A stretch of 32,985 bases of DNA from Nitrosomonas sp. (GCA_017879645.1 JAAEXZ010000020.1:1-32985), one strand, 5' to 3'; shown: positions 16,817-25,080, counted from the stretch's first letter. Notes: generated by a model from the letters alone, not told the origin. Numbers and translations: made by a program.

Positions 16817-18666
16817 TCTAGTGCAGATTCGAGTGCCAGCCAACTTTCTTCCAAGTCTGCAATTTTTTTCTCGAGTTCTGCACGGATTGCGCTCAATTGA
16901 CTTATCTTGTTATGTGAAGCATTGGCATAATTGATCGGGTTTGCCAACTGGCGATTTACTTCGTCCATTTCTTTTTGTGCCGAGATCAGGTTGGTTTCCA
17001 GTTTCGCCTGTTCCAGAAGTAATTTTTTTTTGTTGGGTTTGGAGGGGGCTCCAGACGATGTGGTTTTGTTTGGAGAGGGTTGAGTCCGAGCATTCTCTTG
17101 AGCACGGCGAGTTTCGAGCCAAGCTTGATAGTCGGTCAAGTCTCCATCAAATTGACGAACCTGATTATCCGATACTAGCCATAATTCATCAGCGATGGCT
17201 GTAACCAGACTGCGGTCATGTGAAACCAGTACGATTGCGCCCGCATAGGATTCTAGTGCGAAAGTCAATGCACTGCGCATTTCGAGATCGAGGTGATTGG
17301 TTGGTTCGTCGAGTAACAGTACATGCGGTTTCTGCCACGCGATGAGGGCGAGGGCTAGCCGGCTTTTTTCTCCTCCAGAGAAACTCGAGATGCAGCGATT
17401 TTCATGGGTGCCACCCAGTCCAAAATGTCCCAGGAAGTTTCTTAGATCGAGTTCGGTGCGATTGGGCGCCAATTGTTGCATTTGTTGCAGCGGGGTCAGA
17501 TTACCTTGCAGGCTTTCCAGTTGATGTTGGGCAAAGTAGCCGATACGAACATTGGAAGCCCAATTCAGGGATCCTGAAGTGGGTTCGATGGCTTTGGTGA
17601 GTAATTTTATGAAAGTGGATTTTCCTGCTCCGTTAGGGCCGACCAACGCAATACGGGCGCCAGTTTGTAGGGTTAGGTTGACCTGATGAAACAAATTTTG
17701 CTGGTCATAGGCAAATCCGAGATTTCTTACAGTCAGTAAAGTATCGGGGCCGTGTTCAGGTGCTTCGATCGCTAATTCAAAATCATCGGTGTCAAGTTGC
17801 ACCGGTGCGAGGCGTGTCAAACGTTCGAGAGCTTTGATACGACTTTGGGCTTGCTTGGCTTTGGTTGCCTTGGCCCGAAAACGTTGTATGAAATCTTCGA
17901 TGTGCGCTATTTGCCTTTGTTGTTGTCGCATGGACTGAGCGTGCTGCTTGAGTCGCTCTGCTCGCGTGCGCTCGAAATCATCATAATTGCCGCTATATTT
18001 TTCAATTTTGCGATTGCTGATATGCGCAATCTGGTTTACACAAGCATTGAGGAATTCCCGGTCGTGCGACACAATCAGAAAGCTGCCGGGATAGTGTGCC
18101 AGATACTGTTCCAGCCATAGAATAGCTTCCAGATCCAGATGATTGGTGGGTTCGTCCAGTAATAGCAGATCAGCACGGTGCATGAGTGCGCGGGCTAGAT
18201 TTAAGCGCATACGCCATCCCCCGGAGAAATGACTGACAGGCTGTTCTAAAGTCAATTGCGCGAAACCCAATCCATCCAACAGTTGCGCAGCCCTTGCTTT
18301 GGCTGTGTATCCACCAATTGCCTCGTAGCGCTGCTGGGCTTCGAACCATTTGTCATCATGGTTCTTTTGTTCCAGGATCATTTCCAAGTGCCGCAATTCG
18401 CTATCACCATCCAATACGAATTCGATGGTATGTTGATTCGAGCTCAGAATTTCCTGCTCGACAGAAGTGACGGTTGTTCCAGATTGAAGAAAAACTTCTC
18501 CGCTATCCGGTTTTATGGTGTCCAGAATTAAGCGAAATAGAGTCGATTTGCCACAGCCATTTTTCCCAACCAGGCCAACGTGTTGGTTTGAAAAGACTTG
18601 TAAGTCACAATTTTCCAACAGTGGAATTCCGTCTTTTAGGTAAGTTAAGCCTTGGATATTCAGCAT
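16810..18666 (-). CDS. yheS: ABC-F family ATPase, YheS type
   Basis: ABC-F proteins bind the ribosome and relieve translational problems; they have two ATPase domains and no membrane part. The 618 residues show Walker A GKNGCGKST, signature SGGWRMRLNLAR and Walker B LLLLDEPTNHLD in the first half. A charged P-site tRNA-interaction linker of about 70 residues follows (QQRQIAHIEDFIQRFRAK). The second half has GPNGAGKST, FSGGEKSRLAL and LLLDEPTNHLD. A Lys/Ser linker leads to a C-terminal coiled coil (about 540-612). Order and length fit E. coli YheS (about 637 residues) better than EttA or Uup. It is convergent with fliE and has no evident link to motility. Confidence 0.9.
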   Translation of the reverse strand: MLNIQGLTYLKDGIPLLENCDLQVFSNQHVGLVGKNGCGKSTLFRLILDTIKPDSGEVFLQSGTTVTSVEQEILSSNQHTIEFVLDGDSELRHLEMILEQKNHDDKWFEAQQRYEAIGGYTAKARAAQLLDGLGFAQLTLEQPVSHFSGGWRMRLNLARALMHRADLLLLDEPTNHLDLEAILWLEQYLAHYPGSFLIVSHDREFLNACVNQIAHISNRKIEKYSGNYDDFERTRAERLKQHAQSMRQQQRQIAHIEDFIQRFRAKATKAKQAQSRIKALERLTRLAPVQLDTDDFELAIEAPEHGPDTLLTVRNLGFAYDQQNLFHQVNLTLQTGARIALVGPNGAGKSTFIKLLTKAIEPTSGSLNWASNVRIGYFAQHQLESLQGNLTPLQQMQQLAPNRTELDLRNFLGHFGLGGTHENRCISSFSGGEKSRLALALIAWQKPHVLLLDEPTNHLDLEMRSALTFALESYAGAIVLVSHDRSLVTAIADELWLVSDNQVRQFDGDLTDYQAWLETRRAQENARTQPSPNKTTSSGAPSKPNKKKLLLEQAKLETNLISAQKEMDEVNRQLANPINYANASHNKISQLSAIRAELEKKIADLEESWLALESALEE

Positions 18667-18999
18667 GACAACTTGAAAGGGTGGAAGAGGATCTGGATTC
18701 TGGCTGCAGAAAAGGGCAATGAAAGTAATATGATAGTAGATCCAGTGCGTTGTTGCATTTGCGCAACACAGGATTAATATCGCCTTGACAGGGAAAAGTA
18801 CCTTATATAAGCTGCGCTGTAGTCAAATATGACACACTTATGTTTGTTAAGCAATGTCAGCGGTAGGCGTTTGAATGAAAATTTTCCAGCCAGCAAAAAA
18901 TGGATTATCAATTTTTAAAGAACAGAGTTGGCACGCTCAACCACAAATACTTGCCTATGAAAGCAAGATGACAAGTACTTTTACTTCGAGGGGAAGATC
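18667..18999. other. Divergent spacer between yheS and the lipid cluster
   Basis: This 333-bp AT-rich stretch holds a possible promoter at 18785-18811, a 6-bp-stem hairpin (TGTTGC at 18751-18756, GCAACA at 18763-18768) and a small open frame at 18875-19003 that runs into the next gene. No RNA gene is recognised. Confidence 0.5.
18785..18811 (+). promoter_or_regulatory. Possible sigma-70 promoter of the lipid cluster
   Basis: A perfect -35 box TTGACA (18785-18790) is followed by TATAAG (18806-18811) at a 15-bp spacing, slightly shorter than ideal. A start near 18818 would give a leader of about 180 nt before the acyl-AMP ligase. Confidence 0.4.
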
Positions 19000-19003
19000 T
19001 TGA
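18875..19003 (+). CDS. Possible 42-residue leader peptide
   Basis: An ATG at 18875 opens a 42-codon frame (MKIFQPAKNGLSIFKEQSWH onward) whose TGA overlaps the TTG start of the acyl-AMP ligase as TTGA. This arrangement suits translational coupling. The upstream ribosome site is weak (TAGG about 10 bp away), the peptide has no signal or recognised motif, and a frame this size can arise by chance. Confidence 0.3.
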   Translation: MKIFQPAKNGLSIFKEQSWHAQPQILAYESKMTSTFTSRGRS

Positions 19004-20823
19004 GTTCGACAATAATCGAGTTGAACGCTCCGCAAACGCAGGCGTTTGATTTTCAACCTTCAAGCGAATTGCAAATAATACCAACACCGACACTTAATAC
19101 ACTCGTGCAACAGTTGGCGGGTTTTGACTCGTTAACAAGTGCTTTGGAATATGCAGCGAAGGGGGTAACTGGATACAATTTTTACGATGCGCGAGGTAAT
19201 TTGCGCTCGGTTTTGCCCTACAGTGTACTTAGGGAAAATGCACGTGATCTGGCGCGTCGTTTTATGAATTTTGATTTGCCACGCGGAAGTCGAGTGGCAA
19301 TTATCGCGGATACTTCACCTGAGTTTGTCGAGTTGTTCTTTGCATGCCGCTATGCAGGCCTAGTTCCATTCGCAATGCCGATACCCGTAAATCTTGGTAG
19401 TCGCAAAATTTATGTTCAGCAGTTGAAAGGAATGCTTGAAAGTAGTGAAGCAAGTATAGCGTTGTCCAATTTGGACTACATTGAGTTTTTGAATGAAGCA
19501 TCAAAGGAAAATATTAGTCTTAGGTGGTCTGGGACGCCCGGTGATTTGAAGCAATTGCCAGTTCGAGATGTTGACCTTGAATGCAATCACTCTGATGAGA
19601 CTGCATATTTGCAGTTTACATCCGGAAGCACGCGTTCACCCCGGGGTGTGGTGATTACAGAGCGCGCCTTGATGTGCAATTTGCAAGGCATCGTACGCAA
19701 CGGTCTGGAAATTACACCGCAGGATCGCTCAGCATCATGGCTTCCGTTTTATCATGATATGGGATTGGTTGGTTTGGTATTGGCTCCGATGGTAACGCAA
19801 ATATCCGTGGATTATTTGGCCACCCGGGATTTTGCAATTAGACCTTTACAATGGTTACGTTTGATCAGTCGTAATCGTTGTACTGTTGCATTCAGCCAGC
19901 CCTTTGGTTTGAAGCTTTGCTCCATGCGTGTCAGAGAATCCGATTTGAAAGAATTGGATCTTAGTTGCTGGAGGGCTGCTGGAATCGGAGCGGAAATGAT
20001 TCGTCCTGAGACTTTGAGGGCATTTGCTGAAAGATTTGCTACAGCAGGCTTTAGCGAAAGTGCTTTTTTACCATGCTATGGGCTTGCAGAATCAACGCTT
20101 GCCGTGACTTTTTCAAAGATTGGCGAGGGTTGTAAAAGCATACAGATAGATAGCAAAACACTTATAGACAAGAAAATGGCCGTGCGATTGCAGGCTGATG
20201 GTCGCAAACAAAGCGAGTTTGTTAATTGCGGTCGACCATTACCCGGTCATACGGTGAAAATAATGAGTGATGATGGTCAGCAACTGCCAGAGTTGATGGT
20301 CGGCAGTGTTTTGGTTCAAGGTGACAGCGTAATGTTGGGTTATTTCAATAATCCAGAAGAAACCAATAAGGCTCTGAAATCTGGGAACTGGCTTGATACC
20401 GGTGATATAGGATTTTTGTTTAATGGTGACTTGTATATTACGGGGCGTCGCACTGATGTCATTATTGTGAATGGGCGTAATATTCGCGCTCAAGATATTG
20501 AGGAGCTGGCAGAACAACAGCCAGAAGTGCGGTCACGTGAAGCTTCGGCTTTCGGTGTAACTGATGAAGAAGGTTCGACAACGATCGTGTTGGTTATCGA
20601 ATGCAGATTGACCTCAGTAACTGAACGTCAAGCGTTGATTACAAGATTGCAACAGTTGGTATACATGGCGTTTGGTGTCAACTGCATCGTTGAATTGGTT
20701 CCACCGCATACATTGCCTCGTACTTCTTCTGGCAAGCTTTCTCGGTTTGCTGCAAAACAGGGTTATATCCAGAGAATGGGCTTGGGTGAGCAGCTTTCAC
20801 TTGCAGAGTCTGGTGATCGCTGA
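19000..20823 (+). CDS. Fatty-acyl-AMP ligase / acyl-ACP synthetase (AasR-like)
   Basis: This enzyme activates a fatty acid as acyl-adenylate and probably loads it on the acyl carrier protein two genes on. The 607 residues are the usual FAAL length. The ATP loop reads FTSGSTRSPRGVVIT; Arg where acyl-CoA synthetases have Gly is typical of FAALs (compare TSGSTRTPAGV in mycobacterial FadD proteins). SWLPFYHDMGLVG is another FAAL hallmark, and YITGRRTDVIIVNGRNIRAQDIEE marks the C-terminal hinge. The start is a TTG at 19000 behind GAGGGG; no ATG occurs before residue about 88. Next to an epimerase-like reductase, an ACP and an SPT-like enzyme it resembles the acyl-ACP synthetase AasR of Caulobacter ceramide synthesis. 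The true acyl substrate is unknown. Confidence 0.88.
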   Translation: MSSTIIELNAPQTQAFDFQPSSELQIIPTPTLNTLVQQLAGFDSLTSALEYAAKGVTGYNFYDARGNLRSVLPYSVLRENARDLARRFMNFDLPRGSRVAIIADTSPEFVELFFACRYAGLVPFAMPIPVNLGSRKIYVQQLKGMLESSEASIALSNLDYIEFLNEASKENISLRWSGTPGDLKQLPVRDVDLECNHSDETAYLQFTSGSTRSPRGVVITERALMCNLQGIVRNGLEITPQDRSASWLPFYHDMGLVGLVLAPMVTQISVDYLATRDFAIRPLQWLRLISRNRCTVAFSQPFGLKLCSMRVRESDLKELDLSCWRAAGIGAEMIRPETLRAFAERFATAGFSESAFLPCYGLAESTLAVTFSKIGEGCKSIQIDSKTLIDKKMAVRLQADGRKQSEFVNCGRPLPGHTVKIMSDDGQQLPELMVGSVLVQGDSVMLGYFNNPEETNKALKSGNWLDTGDIGFLFNGDLYITGRRTDVIIVNGRNIRAQDIEELAEQQPEVRSREASAFGVTDEEGSTTIVLVIECRLTSVTERQALITRLQQLVYMAFGVNCIVELVPPHTLPRTSSGKLSRFAAKQGYIQRMGLGEQLSLAESGDR

Positions 20824-20828
20824 ATGAC

Positions 20829-21740
20829 ATGCCAAAATCGGTAGCCATTACCGGTGCTACAGGTTTTATTGGTAAGACCCTGCTTCAGAAGCTATCAGAA
20901 TCAGATTGGAAGATTAGAGCGCTTACGCGCTCTAATCATTTCGATCATCCTTCCATACAATGGATTCATGGCGATCTCCATAATCTGGATGCTTTGCATC
21001 AGTTGATTGATGGTGCAACGCATGTCATTCATTGTGCAGCGACAGTCAAAGGGAGTTCATTCGAAGAATTCTGGCGTATTAATGTTCAAGGTACCCAGAA
21101 TATCGTAGATATATCGCTCAGGCAAAATCCTGTTCCTCGATTACTACTGATATCATCGCTTGCCGCCAAGTTGCCTAGCTTGTCTTGGTATGCACAAAGC
21201 AAGTACTTGTCAGAATTAGAGCTTGCTCGCCATTCGGATTATGAGAACTGGACAATATTTCGCCCTACCGCTGTTTATGGTCCTGGAGACAAGGAAATCA
21301 AACCGCTTTTTCAAATGGCGCATCGTGGATTTCTTCCTGTGGTGGGACAGATTCATAACCGATTCGGTCTGATCCATGTGGACGATCTGGTCGCGGCCAT
21401 TTTGGCATGGCTTGATTCAGAAACTCGAATTCATGGCATTTTTGAGTTGGATGATGGACTGACTGGTGGATATAGCTATCAGGAAGTGGCAACTTTGGCT
21501 CAGCGTACATGGGGGCAGTTTGTTCGTTGCATCGAAATTCCCGACAAGTTGATACGGAGTGTTGCATACGCAAATCTGTGGTGCGCCCGGTTGCTACGTT
21601 ATTCACCCATGCTGACTCCAGGAAAAGTAAATGAATTACAACATAGCGATTGGGTGTGTGATAATACGGCGTTGATTCGCTCGCTTCCAGCATGGAAGCC
21701 GCGTATTCGTTTGCAAGATGTATTATCTACAGTAATTTGA
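20829..21740 (+). CDS. NAD-dependent epimerase-like reductase (CerR-like)
   Basis: This is an extended short-chain dehydrogenase of 303 residues. The dinucleotide loop TGATGFIG is at residues 8-15, an acidic HGDLHN follows the third strand, and the catalytic YAQSK is preceded by a Ser pair in LLISSLAAKLPS. FRPTAVYGPGD is the usual substrate-domain entry. By position, between an acyl-ACP synthetase gene and an ACP-SPT pair, it is likely the equivalent of CerR, which reduces the ketone of a 3-oxo-sphinganine or 3-oxo-ceramide. Sequence alone gives only the superfamily; a sugar epimerase cannot be excluded, but no sugar genes are near. It starts 5 bp after the ligase stop. Confidence 0.82.
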   Translation: MPKSVAITGATGFIGKTLLQKLSESDWKIRALTRSNHFDHPSIQWIHGDLHNLDALHQLIDGATHVIHCAATVKGSSFEEFWRINVQGTQNIVDISLRQNPVPRLLLISSLAAKLPSLSWYAQSKYLSELELARHSDYENWTIFRPTAVYGPGDKEIKPLFQMAHRGFLPVVGQIHNRFGLIHVDDLVAAILAWLDSETRIHGIFELDDGLTGGYSYQEVATLAQRTWGQFVRCIEIPDKLIRSVAYANLWCARLLRYSPMLTPGKVNELQHSDWVCDNTALIRSLPAWKPRIRLQDVLSTVI

Positions 21741-21764
21741 AATCTAACCCAATTCTAGCTCGAC

Positions 21765-22019
21765 ATGACAGACAGCAAATATGATGAGATCATGCAGTTA
21801 CTCTGTGATCGCCTAAGCAGCTTAACCAATACTCATATTGAAATCACACCGGAAACCAATCTAATCAGCCAATTATCCATAGACTCAATCAAATTGTTAA
21901 ATTTGATCATGGAAGTGGAAGATGCTTTTGATATTTCAATTCCAATAAATGCCCTCGCCGATGTTCAAACGGTTCGTGAGCTGGTGGATTTGATATATAA
22001 AATTAAAACGACTGCATAA
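21765..22019 (+). CDS. Acyl carrier protein (AcpR-like)
   Basis: This small acidic carrier of 84 residues has a phosphopantetheine site at Ser41 in QLSIDSIKLLNLIMEVEDAF, where DSIKLL replaces the usual DSLDxVEL of housekeeping AcpP. It is thus a specialised ACP. Its TAA overlaps the ATG of the next gene (TAATG), so ACP and oxoamine synthase are translationally coupled. It likely carries the acyl chain made by the upstream ligase to the downstream enzyme. Confidence 0.9.
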   Translation: MTDSKYDEIMQLLCDRLSSLTNTHIEITPETNLISQLSIDSIKLLNLIMEVEDAFDISIPINALADVQTVRELVDLIYKIKTTA

Positions 22020-23203
22020 TGAATTTACTGGAAAAACTGGATGCTGCTGCCGCAGCAAGAAAAGCATTGCTGCCGGATGGGGTTGGTGCTTTTGGTATCC
22101 CGATTGAAGAAGTTTATTCGGCGACTGAAGCAAGAATAGGGGATCGCCGCGTACTTCTGCTTGGAACCAATAATTACCTGGGATTAACCTTTGCACCGGA
22201 GTGTATCAGTGCCGCTCATGCGGCTATTGACCGTGAAGGAACCGGCACCACGGGTTCGCGCATGGCTAATGGAAGTTATCATGGGCATCGTGCGTTGGAA
22301 AAGGAGTTTGCTGAATTTTATCACTGTACTTCGGGCATTGTTTTTACTACCGGATACCAGGCTAATTTAGGCACTATCTCAGGGTTGGTTGGAAGCGGTG
22401 ATACCGTATTGATTGATAGTGATTCCCATGCCAGTATTTATGATGGCTGTATTTTAAGTGGAGCCGATATTGTTCGCTTTAAGCACAATGATGTGGCTGA
22501 CCTCGAAAAGCGATTGCGTCGCTTGGGGGATCGGGTTGAAACGACCCTTGTCATCGCGGAAGGTATATACAGTATGCTGGGGGATCAAGCACCGCTGGCT
22601 GATATTGTCCGATTAAAGAAAGCCTATCAATTTACTCTGTTGCTGGATGAAGCACATTCTTTGGGGGTACTGGGGGAAACAGGACAGGGATTGGTCGAGA
22701 AAACGGGATTGCTGGATGAAGTTGATTTCATTACAGGCACCTTCAGCAAGAGCCTATGCAGCATTGGCGGTTATTGCGTGAGTAATCATCCACAACTTGA
22801 GCAGTTGCGTTATGTTAGCCACCCTTATATTTTCACGGCATCCCCATCTCCAGCTACGATTGCTTCAACGCGAGCTGCGCTTGAACTGTTGCGCAAAGGA
22901 GGACATCTGCGTAAACAACTTTGGGATAATTGCACGCAGCTCTATGAAAAATTAAAGCAATCAGGCTATGTCGTTGGTCCGGATCCAGGACCCGTAATTG
23001 CAGCTATTCTTGATACGCCACAGCAGGCATTACTGTTATGGCGGAATTTGCTCGAGCATAATATTTATGTGAATTTGATCTTGCCACCGGCTGCTCCGGA
23101 GGGTAAATCGCTGGTGCGATGCAGCGTGAATGCCGCACATACACCCGAGCAGATGAGTTACGTTGGTGATGTTTTTTCCAAACTGCGCAGTCTTGTGAAC
23201 TGA
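22019..23203 (+). CDS. spt: Serine palmitoyltransferase-like alpha-oxoamine synthase
   Basis: This is a PLP enzyme that condenses an amino acid with an acyl thioester and releases CO2. The 394 residues are a typical length. His137 (SDSHASIYDG) would stack on PLP, Asp210 and His213 lie in LLLDEAHSLG, and Lys244 in GTFSKSLCSIGGY is the Schiff-base lysine. GTTGSRMANGSYHGH and FTTGYQANLGTISGL, with DSDSHASIYDG, resemble bacterial serine palmitoyltransferases more than 8-amino-7-oxononanoate synthase (which has NHASLIDG-like text) or 2-amino-3-ketobutyrate ligase. No other biotin genes are nearby. The coupled ACP suggests an acyl-ACP donor. The product would be 3-oxosphinganine or a homologue; substrate choice is inferred. 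Confidence 0.85.
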   Translation: MNLLEKLDAAAAARKALLPDGVGAFGIPIEEVYSATEARIGDRRVLLLGTNNYLGLTFAPECISAAHAAIDREGTGTTGSRMANGSYHGHRALEKEFAEFYHCTSGIVFTTGYQANLGTISGLVGSGDTVLIDSDSHASIYDGCILSGADIVRFKHNDVADLEKRLRRLGDRVETTLVIAEGIYSMLGDQAPLADIVRLKKAYQFTLLLDEAHSLGVLGETGQGLVEKTGLLDEVDFITGTFSKSLCSIGGYCVSNHPQLEQLRYVSHPYIFTASPSPATIASTRAALELLRKGGHLRKQLWDNCTQLYEKLKQSGYVVGPDPGPVIAAILDTPQQALLLWRNLLEHNIYVNLILPPAAPEGKSLVRCSVNAAHTPEQMSYVGDVFSKLRSLVN

Positions 23204-23247
23204 TTGGCATAGTCGTTTGTAACCGATTGGGTTTATGGAGTAGTGGC

Positions 23248-23901
23248 ATGAAAAAATTCTTGATGCTGCTGATAGGTGTTTTCTCATTTGCATGCCATGG
23301 TTATGTGTGGGGGATATCCATTAGCTATACGGGTTTTGAGTGCTTTGCGATCATTGATGACAATGATCCTTCTTCCAATCTGAATGTCATCGAGAGCAAA
23401 TTTGAGGTCAGTGAAGTCGTCGATGGTGGTTTTTACCGACTCAGACTGACGGGGGGAATTCCGCGCTTTACGAACGATAATCAGGAAGTATGTATCGACA
23501 GTATTGCAGCCATTGGTTATTCGGGCGTGCCGGAAACGGAAGGTTTGCCCAGTCAGTTGTCTTCTGTTGAAGCCACTGGGTATTTCAACGGGACTGATCT
23601 CGTTGTTTCGACTAACTCAATTTATACCGACCTGAGCGCTATCCGAGGTGCATTTTCTTCGTTCAGCAGCAGTAGAATTTATCCTGTATCCAATACATTG
23701 TTTTTCAGGTTTAATCCGCAGAAATCCACGTTTGTTTTGCAGAAGCTGATTCATAACAAAGGATTTACGCATACCAGTACAGGATCAGCCACTTCGATCC
23801 CGTTTCTGGAAACGATACTTCCTTCTTTTAACGATTCGATAATCGATAAGCCGATCATCCTGACTCCAACAATTAATATAGAGTATCAATTAATACAATA
23901 G
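23248..23901 (+). CDS. Unrecognised secreted protein
   Basis: I do not recognise this 217-residue protein. It starts at the ATG at 23248, with GGAG 7 bp upstream. The N-terminus MKKFLMLLIGVFSFACHG is a signal peptide; Cys16 is not in a convincing lipobox. The mature part is rich in beta-type residues, Ser and Thr, and has two further Cys (about 32 and 82) that could form a disulfide in the periplasm. No membrane helix or known motif is visible. It lies 44 bp after the SPT-like gene on the same strand with no terminator between, so it may be co-transcribed with the lipid cluster. A role in envelope lipid handling is conceivable but rests only on position. Confidence 0.75.
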   Translation: MKKFLMLLIGVFSFACHGYVWGISISYTGFECFAIIDDNDPSSNLNVIESKFEVSEVVDGGFYRLRLTGGIPRFTNDNQEVCIDSIAAIGYSGVPETEGLPSQLSSVEATGYFNGTDLVVSTNSIYTDLSAIRGAFSSFSSSRIYPVSNTLFFRFNPQKSTFVLQKLIHNKGFTHTSTGSATSIPFLETILPSFNDSIIDKPIILTPTINIEYQLIQ

Positions 23902-24268
23902 ATTGTGAGTTTCTTGTGATAGGCATACCTGGTTCCTTCATGTCATCCAATGATGGTGGGTAACAAGGTGCTTTCTTGTTTATTGATACTCTTGGAGAGC
24001 CATAATCAAGGGGTGTAGACTGGATATAAATCTTTTATCTTTTCTGTGCTTGCGATTAAATCACTCATGCGGATTGCGTTATAAGCAGAAAAGTGTGATA
24101 GTTCTCAACGCAACATTATAGTTAGTCCGATAACAATAAATATAACCAAGTTTTTTATGGCTCCGAGGACTAAATTAGTCGCGCAATGAAGTTTTGGGAT
24201 TGTCATTAAAGCATGCGCCTAGCATGAATTAATGATGTTTAATCATGATATGTTTTTGGAGGACAACA
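23902..24268. other. AT-rich spacer upstream of the lipoprotein gene
   Basis: The 367-bp spacer contains no supported gene. It holds a 13-bp palindrome at 24168-24180, one copy of CTGGATATAAAT at 24020-24031 that recurs behind the lipoprotein gene, and a separated 7-bp inverted pair (TTGCGTT/AACGCAA) near 24075-24111. No clear promoter or terminator was found. Confidence 0.45.
24168..24180. promoter_or_regulatory. Palindromic site, possible operator
   Basis: GACTAA-A-TTAGTC is a perfect 6-bp-arm palindrome about 90 bp before the lipoprotein ATG. The half-site TTAGTC also occurs at 24122-24127. A transcription-factor site is possible; no regulator is known. Confidence 0.3.
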
Positions 24269-24778
24269 ATGAAAATTAGAAGAATCAATAAAGTAACATC
24301 ATTGGCGGTTGTTTTTCTTGCTGCTGGTTTGTTAATTAGCTGTAAACCCATATTTGAAAAAAAGCCTATTCCAAAAGAAGGGGACAAAGCAGCGGCAGCA
24401 GCACCGGCTGCTCCTGCGGCAGCATCGGCTCCGGCACCTGCTGCTGCACCAGCACCAGCTCCTGAACCGGTCCCAGCACCTGCTGCAAAAATTGAAGAAG
24501 TTAAAAGTCTGGAGTCCACTGCTGAATCGGTTGCCGCAGCGGAGCCTGTTCAATCCACCCCAATGGTGGATGACGGCAATGACGTTGTGAAAGTCACTCC
24601 AGATTTAATGCGCAAGATTCAACAAGCCCTTGTCAATGCAGGGTATAATCCAGGGCCAGTGGATGGTGTCAGTGGTGCCAAGACAACAACGGCTATTGAG
24701 AGTTTTCAGAAAAAGAATGGTATACCGACCGGAAAGATTACTAAGAAAACACTCCGGGCTTTAGGTGTCGATTTTTAA
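24269..24778 (+). CDS. Lipoprotein with C-terminal peptidoglycan-binding domain
   Basis: This 169-residue envelope protein starts at the ATG at 24269, behind a strong TTGGAGGA. The signal sequence ends in a lipobox LISC with Cys25 as lipidation site. The next residues are Lys/Pro, so outer-membrane sorting is likely. Residues about 40-75 are an Ala/Pro linker able to span the periplasm. The C-terminal PG_binding_1 domain (about 108-168) carries IQQALVNAGYNPGPVDGVSG and TTTAIESFQKKNGIPTGKI. It probably tethers the outer membrane to peptidoglycan. No catalytic domain is present. It ends before a strong terminator and looks monocistronic. Confidence 0.88.
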   Translation: MKIRRINKVTSLAVVFLAAGLLISCKPIFEKKPIPKEGDKAAAAAPAAPAAASAPAPAAAPAPAPEPVPAPAAKIEEVKSLESTAESVAAAEPVQSTPMVDDGNDVVKVTPDLMRKIQQALVNAGYNPGPVDGVSGAKTTTAIESFQKKNGIPTGKITKKTLRALGVDF

Positions 24779-24815
24779 TTGCAGTAAGAAATTTAAGATA
24801 ATTAAATAAAGAATG

Positions 24816-24849
24816 CACCAAGAACTCTCTGGGTTCTTGGTGTTTTTTT
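24816..24849 (+). terminator. Strong intrinsic terminator after the lipoprotein gene
   Basis: CACCAAGAAC (24816-24825) pairs perfectly with GTTCTTGGTG (24833-24842) around a 7-nt loop and is followed at once by seven T (24843-24849). It lies about 38 bp after the stop codon. Confidence 0.92.
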
Positions 24850-24932
24850 AATATCCAGCCTGGATATAAATTCACGATAAAAACCGGATTAATAAAGCAG
24901 TAATCCATGATTCAAATGGTTTTAAAATTTAT

Positions 24933-24961
24933 TTGCTATGGACAGAGTCATGTTCTATAGT
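24933..24961 (+). promoter_or_regulatory. Probable sigma-70 promoter of hpnH
   Basis: TTGCTA (24933-24938) and TATAGT (24956-24961) are separated by exactly 17 bp and match the -35 and -10 consensus at four and five of six positions. A start near 24968 would give a leader of about 190 nt before hpnH. Confidence 0.5.
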
Positions 24962-25059
24962 TTTAAAAAATAATTAAAACCAAATTCTAGATTCTGATGG
25001 GTAAATTATGGAATCTATGGAAATTTCTGTTTCAGTCACTGTTCGGAGTAATAGATTGC

Positions 25060-25080
25060 GCCTTGACTCCAAGGCTTTTT
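25060..25080 (+). terminator. Terminator-like hairpin in the hpnH leader
   Basis: GCCTTG (25060-25065) and CAAGGC (25070-25075) form a perfect 6-bp stem with a 4-nt loop, followed by five T. It lies between the promoter candidate and hpnH, so it could act as an attenuator; no competing antiterminator pairing was found. Confidence 0.4.

Noticed and set aside
18667-18874. Possible non-coding RNA in the yheS/lipid-cluster spacer (hairpin at 18751-18768)
   Set aside because: The stem is only 6 bp, with no terminator after it and no recognised RNA family features.
22019-23203. Annotation as biotin gene bioF (8-amino-7-oxononanoate synthase)
   Set aside because: No other biotin genes are near, and the SDSHASIYDG and TTGYQANLG text plus the coupled ACP, acyl-AMP ligase and reductase fit a serine palmitoyltransferase-like enzyme better.
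24390-24490. Ala/Pro codon repeats in the lipoprotein gene, considered as a mobile or CRISPR-like repeat
   Set aside because: They are GCN/CCN codons of an Ala-Pro linker in frame, with no spacers or regular unit length.
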